Shown here: positions 16,987-19,913 of the stretch, piece after piece
How positions within the stretch are numbered: position 1 is the stretch's first letter
How the letters are laid out: every line of letters begins with the position of its first letter
NCBI GenBank assembly: GCA_019136325.1
Contig: JAGVUJ010000235.1
Location: 1-19,913 of the forward strand
Direction of reading: 5' to 3'
From: Deltaproteobacteria bacterium
GTDB taxonomy: Bacteria > Desulfobacterota > Syntrophia > Syntrophales > Smithellaceae
DNA length: 19,913 nt
Notes under the pieces: model-generated
Databases searched by the model: none
The model's input: the letters and a program-made list of their open reading frames with translations, nothing else
What the model was told of the DNA's origin: nothing
Translations under genes and position numbers: made by a program

Positions 16987-18239
16987 GTTCTCACCTGTCC
17001 GTTACCGTAAATGATGAATTTTGCCGTCGTCAACTCTTCCAGCCCCATGGGTCCGAAAGCATGCAGCTTGGTCGTGGAGATGCCGATTTCAGCCCCCAAA
17101 CCCAGTTCAAAACCGTCGCTGAAACGCGTGGAAGCATTCACCAGCACGGTTGAAGAATTAACTTCATTCAGGAAACGCTGGGAATTGGCGTAATCATCCG
17201 TGACAATGGATTCCGTATGCAAGGAGCCGTATTTCTCAATATGGGCGATAGCTTCATCCATATTCGCCACAACCTTGACCGCCAGAATCAAATCAAGATA
17301 TTCGGCGTACCAGTCCTGTTCATCGGCCTTTTCAATCTTTTTCAAGATTGATTTTGTTTTTTCACAGCCCCGGATGACAACACCGGCTTTCTTCAGCTTA
17401 TTTGCCACCAGCGGCAGAAATGTCCCGGCGATATCCTGATGCACCAGCAGCGTTTCCAGAGCATTGCAAACACCCGGACGCTGCGTCTTCGCATTGAGAC
17501 AAATATTGACGGCCATATCCATGTCGGCGCTCGCATCCACAAAAACGTGGCAGACCCCCTTGTAGTGCTTAATGACCGGAATCCTGGATTGAGCAACTAC
17601 GGCGCGAATCAATTCTTCTCCGCCGCGGGGAATAATTAAATCAATATACTCCTCCAGCTGCAGCATTTCCGAAACAGCTTCCCGGTCTACAAACGGAATC
17701 ACCTGAATCGCATGGACGGGGATGGATGTTTCGCGCAATACTTTCTGCAGAATGGACGCAATCGCCAGATTGGATTTAATTGATTCGGAACCGCCTCGCA
17801 GGATGGCGGCGTTTCCCGATTTGAGACACAATGCCGCGGCATCAACGGTAACATTGGGTCGCGATTCGTAAATAATCCCGATAACGCCCAGAGGGATGCG
17901 CATGCGACCGACCAGAAGCCCGTTGGGCCTGCGCCACATAGAAGTTATCTTGCCCACAGGATCGGGAAGAGCAGCCACTTCTTTTAATCCTTTGGCCATC
18001 TGTTCGATGGTTGACTGTTTAAGCGTCAGACGATCCAGCATGGCTTTGGTCATGCCTGATTTTCTGGCCCGGGCAACATCTTTGGAATTTTCTTCCAGAA
18101 GCATTCTGCTGTTTTTTTCCAACTCATCCGCCATACGCAACAGCGCATTGTTTTTTTCCGTTTCCGTCACGCGGGAGAGTTTTCTTGCCGCCCATTGCGC
18201 CTCTCGGGCAATTTGCTGTACAGAACTTTTTATATCCAC
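16983..18239 (-). CDS. proA: Gamma-glutamyl phosphate reductase (ProA)
   Basis: NADPH-dependent enzyme of proline synthesis that reduces gamma-glutamyl phosphate to glutamate 5-semialdehyde. The 418 residues match the family length. The catalytic cysteine is C258 within [15 protein letters not shown], and the family signatures [20 protein letters not shown] (123-142), LRGGSE (147-152), IPRGGEELI (203-211) and [11 protein letters not shown] (225-235) are present. The start is GTG at 18239, with AAGGG at 18252-18248 as ribosome site; the next in-frame ATG would remove conserved N-terminal sequence. proB is not adjacent in this window; the upstream neighbour is divergent. Confidence 0.96.
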   Translation of the reverse strand: MDIKSSVQQIAREAQWAARKLSRVTETEKNNALLRMADELEKNSRMLLEENSKDVARARKSGMTKAMLDRLTLKQSTIEQMAKGLKEVAALPDPVGKITSMWRRPNGLLVGRMRIPLGVIGIIYESRPNVTVDAAALCLKSGNAAILRGGSESIKSNLAIASILQKVLRETSIPVHAIQVIPFVDREAVSEMLQLEEYIDLIIPRGGEELIRAVVAQSRIPVIKHYKGVCHVFVDASADMDMAVNICLNAKTQRPGVCNALETLLVHQDIAGTFLPLVANKLKKAGVVIRGCEKTKSILKKIEKADEQDWYAEYLDLILAVKVVANMDEAIAHIEKYGSLHTESIVTDDYANSQRFLNEVNSSTVLVNASTRFSDGFELGLGAEIGISTTKLHAFGPMGLEELTTAKFIIYGNGQVRT

Positions 18240-18299
18240 GACTTCATCCCTTAAAAATAAACTTGCATTTTCCCTTTTATTATTGATAAAAAACTGCCC

Positions 18300-18343
18300 C
18301 GCTTAAACAAAGCGCAATCTAAAAAACTGATGATTTTCAGTTT
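18300..18343 (-). other. Two small hairpins in the proA leader
   Basis: In transcription order on the minus strand: AAACTGA (18343-18337) pairs with TCAGTTT (18330-18324) across a 6-nt loop and runs straight into further T residues. Then CGCTT (18314-18310) pairs with AAGCG (18304-18300) across a 5-nt loop. The first resembles a weak terminator (only two G-C pairs). Both lie in the roughly 120-nt untranslated leader predicted for proA. An attenuation role is speculative. Confidence 0.3.
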
Positions 18344-18366
18344 CAACCGGAGAGGCTGCAGGTGTC

Positions 18367-18395
18367 AATCTACAAGACAAAAGTTTACGTGTCAA
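18367..18395 (-). promoter_or_regulatory. Sigma70-type promoter of proA-nadD
   Basis: Minus-strand TTGACA at 18395-18390 (perfect -35), a 17-nt spacer, and TAGATT at 18372-18367 (4 of 6 to the -10). Transcription would begin near 18360, giving a leader of about 120 nt before the GTG start of proA. It almost abuts the candidate promoter of the divergent patatin gene. Confidence 0.6.
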
Positions 18396-18400
18396 GGCCT

Positions 18401-18428
18401 TTGCCCAAACATAAATCACGGGTATGAT
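18401..18428 (+). promoter_or_regulatory. Possible promoter of the patatin-like gene
   Basis: TTGCCC at 18401-18406 (4 of 6 to the -35), a 16-nt spacer, and TATGAT at 18423-18428 (5 of 6 to the -10). The leader to the ATG at 18506 would be about 70 nt and contains a small GC-rich hairpin, CCGC-TTT-GCGG, near 18445. Moderately supported only. Confidence 0.4.
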
Positions 18429-18505
18429 AGTACCCTCCGCTTTGCGGGATTGTTCAACTTACCAATGCCGCTGCGCTTCGCTTTCAGAATTGGAGTTTCA
18501 CAAAT

Positions 18506-19573
18506 ATGAGCAGAATACGCATCAAAGCCGGACAGAAAATTTATCAAATCATCAAAGACGGCGGTTTTAATTTTGATTCTGTTTCCACCTATTTCGGGCC
18601 GGCGGTCGGCCCCCGTTGGCTTGTCGCCAGCGGATTCGATTTAACTCTTCTCCGGGGATGTTTCCTGGGCCGTTCAAAGCCGGTTCAACTTGTAGGTTCC
18701 TCAGCGGGAGCTTTTCGTTTTGCGGCCTGGCTACAGCCGGAGGCCATCAAATCCTACCGGACGTTGATGGATGCCTACATCAATGTCTGTTTTACCAGAA
18801 ATGACACGCCCGCGACGGCATTGGACAAAATAACTCAAATAATCAATGAATATCTGGAAGACGACGCGCTGTCTTTTGCTCTGAATAACAAAAGATATCG
18901 TTTGAGCGTCATTACCTCGCGTGCGCGCGGTCTTGTTGCGTTTCAAAATACCGGGCTGCAAAGAATAGGACTGGCCGCATGCTTCATGCTTAATTTTTTC
19001 AGTCGCAACAATATCCATAAATTTGCGGAAAGGATCGTTTTTTACAACGCGTCCAAACCGCCTGCATTTTGTCTCAAATCCCAATTTCAGGGACAGTATG
19101 TGCACCTCAATGAAACAAACTTCAAATACGCCGTGCTGGCCTCGGGCGCCATCCCGCTGGTCATTGAAGGCGTTCGCGATATCTACGATGCTCCCCGCGG
19201 AATATATCGAGACGGAGGCCTCATCGACTATCACCTTTCACACCAGTTTGCCGTCAAAGAAAATGATATCGTTCTTTTCTTTCATCACCAGGAAAGAATC
19301 ATCCCCGGCTGGCTGGATAAAAATATCAAGCGTCGCGCACCGGAGCCGCACACGTTGAACAATGTATTAATGATTTTCCCATCGTCACGTTTTGTCGAAA
19401 GTCTTCCGGGTGGAAAGGTTCCCGACCGGACCGATTTTGTAACGTTTATTGACGATCCGGAAACAAGAATTAAAAAATGGCGTAATGCAGTGCACCTTTC
19501 AGCTCCGCTGGGCGAAGATTTCCTGGAATTGGTGGAGAGCGGAAAAATCAGGGATGTCGTTGAAACGTTTTAA
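18506..19573 (+). CDS. Patatin-like phospholipase family protein (acyl hydrolase)
   Basis: Predicted Ser-Asp dyad lipid acyl hydrolase of 355 residues. The nucleophile elbow is GSSAG at 64-68 (Ser66), inside QLVGSSAGAFRFAAW, and the second dyad residue is Asp236 in YRDGGLIDYH. The usual patatin oxyanion-hole motif, a glycine-rich GGGxRG shortly before the nucleophile, is not seen; the corresponding area reads FGPAVGPRWL (30-39). No signal peptide or clear membrane helix is visible, so a cytoplasmic or peripheral location is inferred. The substrate is unknown; phospholipid or other acyl esters are possible. It is divergent from proA, and a radical SAM gene follows 95 nt downstream. A ribosome site is weak (TTGGAG at about 18490). 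Confidence 0.82.
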   Translation: MSRIRIKAGQKIYQIIKDGGFNFDSVSTYFGPAVGPRWLVASGFDLTLLRGCFLGRSKPVQLVGSSAGAFRFAAWLQPEAIKSYRTLMDAYINVCFTRNDTPATALDKITQIINEYLEDDALSFALNNKRYRLSVITSRARGLVAFQNTGLQRIGLAACFMLNFFSRNNIHKFAERIVFYNASKPPAFCLKSQFQGQYVHLNETNFKYAVLASGAIPLVIEGVRDIYDAPRGIYRDGGLIDYHLSHQFAVKENDIVLFFHHQERIIPGWLDKNIKRRAPEPHTLNNVLMIFPSSRFVESLPGGKVPDRTDFVTFIDDPETRIKKWRNAVHLSAPLGEDFLELVESGKIRDVVETF

Positions 19574-19668
19574 GTGTTGCGTTTTAAACAAAAAAAGGGA
19601 TACGGAGACCTTTAATGACACTCTTCACTTAAAACCAAAATATTAAAATTAAACCGTGTGTCTTTAAA

Positions 19669-19913
19669 ATGATCATTCAGGAATTTCTGGATATTTATAA
19701 ATCCTGCACGCTTTGTCCGCGCGCCTGCCGGATTGACCGGACAAAAGGAGAATCGGGTTATTGCCGGCTGCCTGCCGATATCATCATGGATTGCGCACTG
19801 GCTCATCACGGGGAAGAGCCCCCCCTTTCCGGAACCGGAGGAGCCGGAACAATTTTTCTTTCGTCGTGCAATCTGGGATGCATCTATTGCCAGAACTATC
19901 AAATTTCTCACAG
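19669..19913 (+). CDS. PflX-type radical SAM protein, 5' part (runs off the window)
   Basis: The first 81 codons of a gene starting at ATG 19669 (in-frame stop at 19630-19632 upstream; no strong ribosome site). An N-terminal cysteine cluster, C13-x2-C16-x3-C20 and C32 (KSCTLCPRAC then SGYC), is followed by EEPPLSGTGGAGTIF and the radical SAM motif CNLGCIYC with C67, C71 and C74 in CxxxCxxC spacing, then QNYQIS. This layout is typical of the PflX family, annotated as putative pyruvate formate-lyase activating enzyme-like; the true target of that family is generally unproven. The C-terminal portion lies outside the window, so intactness cannot be judged. Confidence 0.85.
   Translation, partial: MIIQEFLDIYKSCTLCPRACRIDRTKGESGYCRLPADIIMDCALAHHGEEPPLSGTGGAGTIFLSSCNLGCIYCQNYQISH

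Noticed and set aside
18440..18485. GC-rich short repeats (CCGCTTTGCGG and GCGCTTCGC) before the patatin gene as a REP-type element
   Set aside because: Very short arms and only one locus visible; no second copy in the window to support a dispersed repeat.
19615..19632. Five-codon frame (MTLFT) with a GGAG before it, upstream of the radical SAM gene
   Set aside because: Too short to support as a gene; no attenuator-like structure or repeated codon is evident.
1..19913. Defence system, phage, transposon, tRNA, rRNA or CRISPR content
   Set aside because: No transposase, integrase, repeat array, or recognisable tRNA/rRNA sequence was seen; all larger frames are accounted for by core metabolic or cell-wall genes.

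Overview
The window reads as chromosome of a moderate-GC, Gram-negative-type anaerobe, most likely a Desulfobacterota ('Deltaproteobacteria', possibly Syntrophales-like) bacterium. The evidence is a canonical dcw cluster with a meso-diaminopimelate-type MurE, a selenocysteine-specific elongation factor next to a formate-dehydrogenase maturation gene, acyl-CoA metabolism genes, and a PflX-type radical SAM gene. The taxonomic call is inference from gene content and cannot be fixed without a search.

Region 1 (1-7702, minus strand) is the first part of a division and cell-wall cluster, read right to left: mraZ, rsmH, ftsL, ftsI (with a C-terminal PASTA domain), murE, murF, mraY (cut by the window edge). 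Gaps are only 1-7 nt, so this is one tightly coupled operon. It starts from a near-consensus sigma70 promoter (TTGACA-N17-TATAGT). Three or four GTGG-type repeats at an exact 10-bp period follow the -10 box and run into the mraZ start: a textbook-like MraZ autoregulatory operator. mraY starts with TTG.

Region 2 (7839-9483, minus) holds ruvX (Holliday-junction resolvase-like / pre-16S rRNA nuclease) and mltG (peptidoglycan lytic transglycosylase), co-oriented with and just upstream of the dcw promoter.

Region 3 (9606-13275, plus) is a translationally coupled operon: selB, fdhD, and an OB-fold plus HD-domain YhaM-type nuclease. SelB and FdhD together point to a selenocysteine-containing formate dehydrogenase elsewhere in the genome. 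This FdhD lacks the cysteine expected in its sulfur-transfer loop.

Region 4 (13398-16284) has a long-chain acyl-CoA synthetase (plus), with an unusual internal insertion of roughly 55-60 residues, converging on a crotonase-family gene (minus) that resembles dienoyl-CoA isomerase. A bidirectional intrinsic terminator sits between them. Upstream of the crotonase lie nadD and proA (minus; 4-nt overlap), with a sigma70-like promoter and a hairpin-containing leader before proA.

Region 5 (18401-19913, plus) has a divergent patatin-like acyl hydrolase with a non-standard oxyanion region, then the first 81 codons of a PflX-type radical SAM protein that runs off the window.

Overall this is mostly core housekeeping sequence. 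I see no mobile elements, CRISPR arrays, tRNAs or rRNAs, and no convincing undescribed multi-gene system. The points most worth a second look are the MraZ operator, the acyl-CoA ligase insertion, the Cys-less FdhD loop and the atypical patatin.
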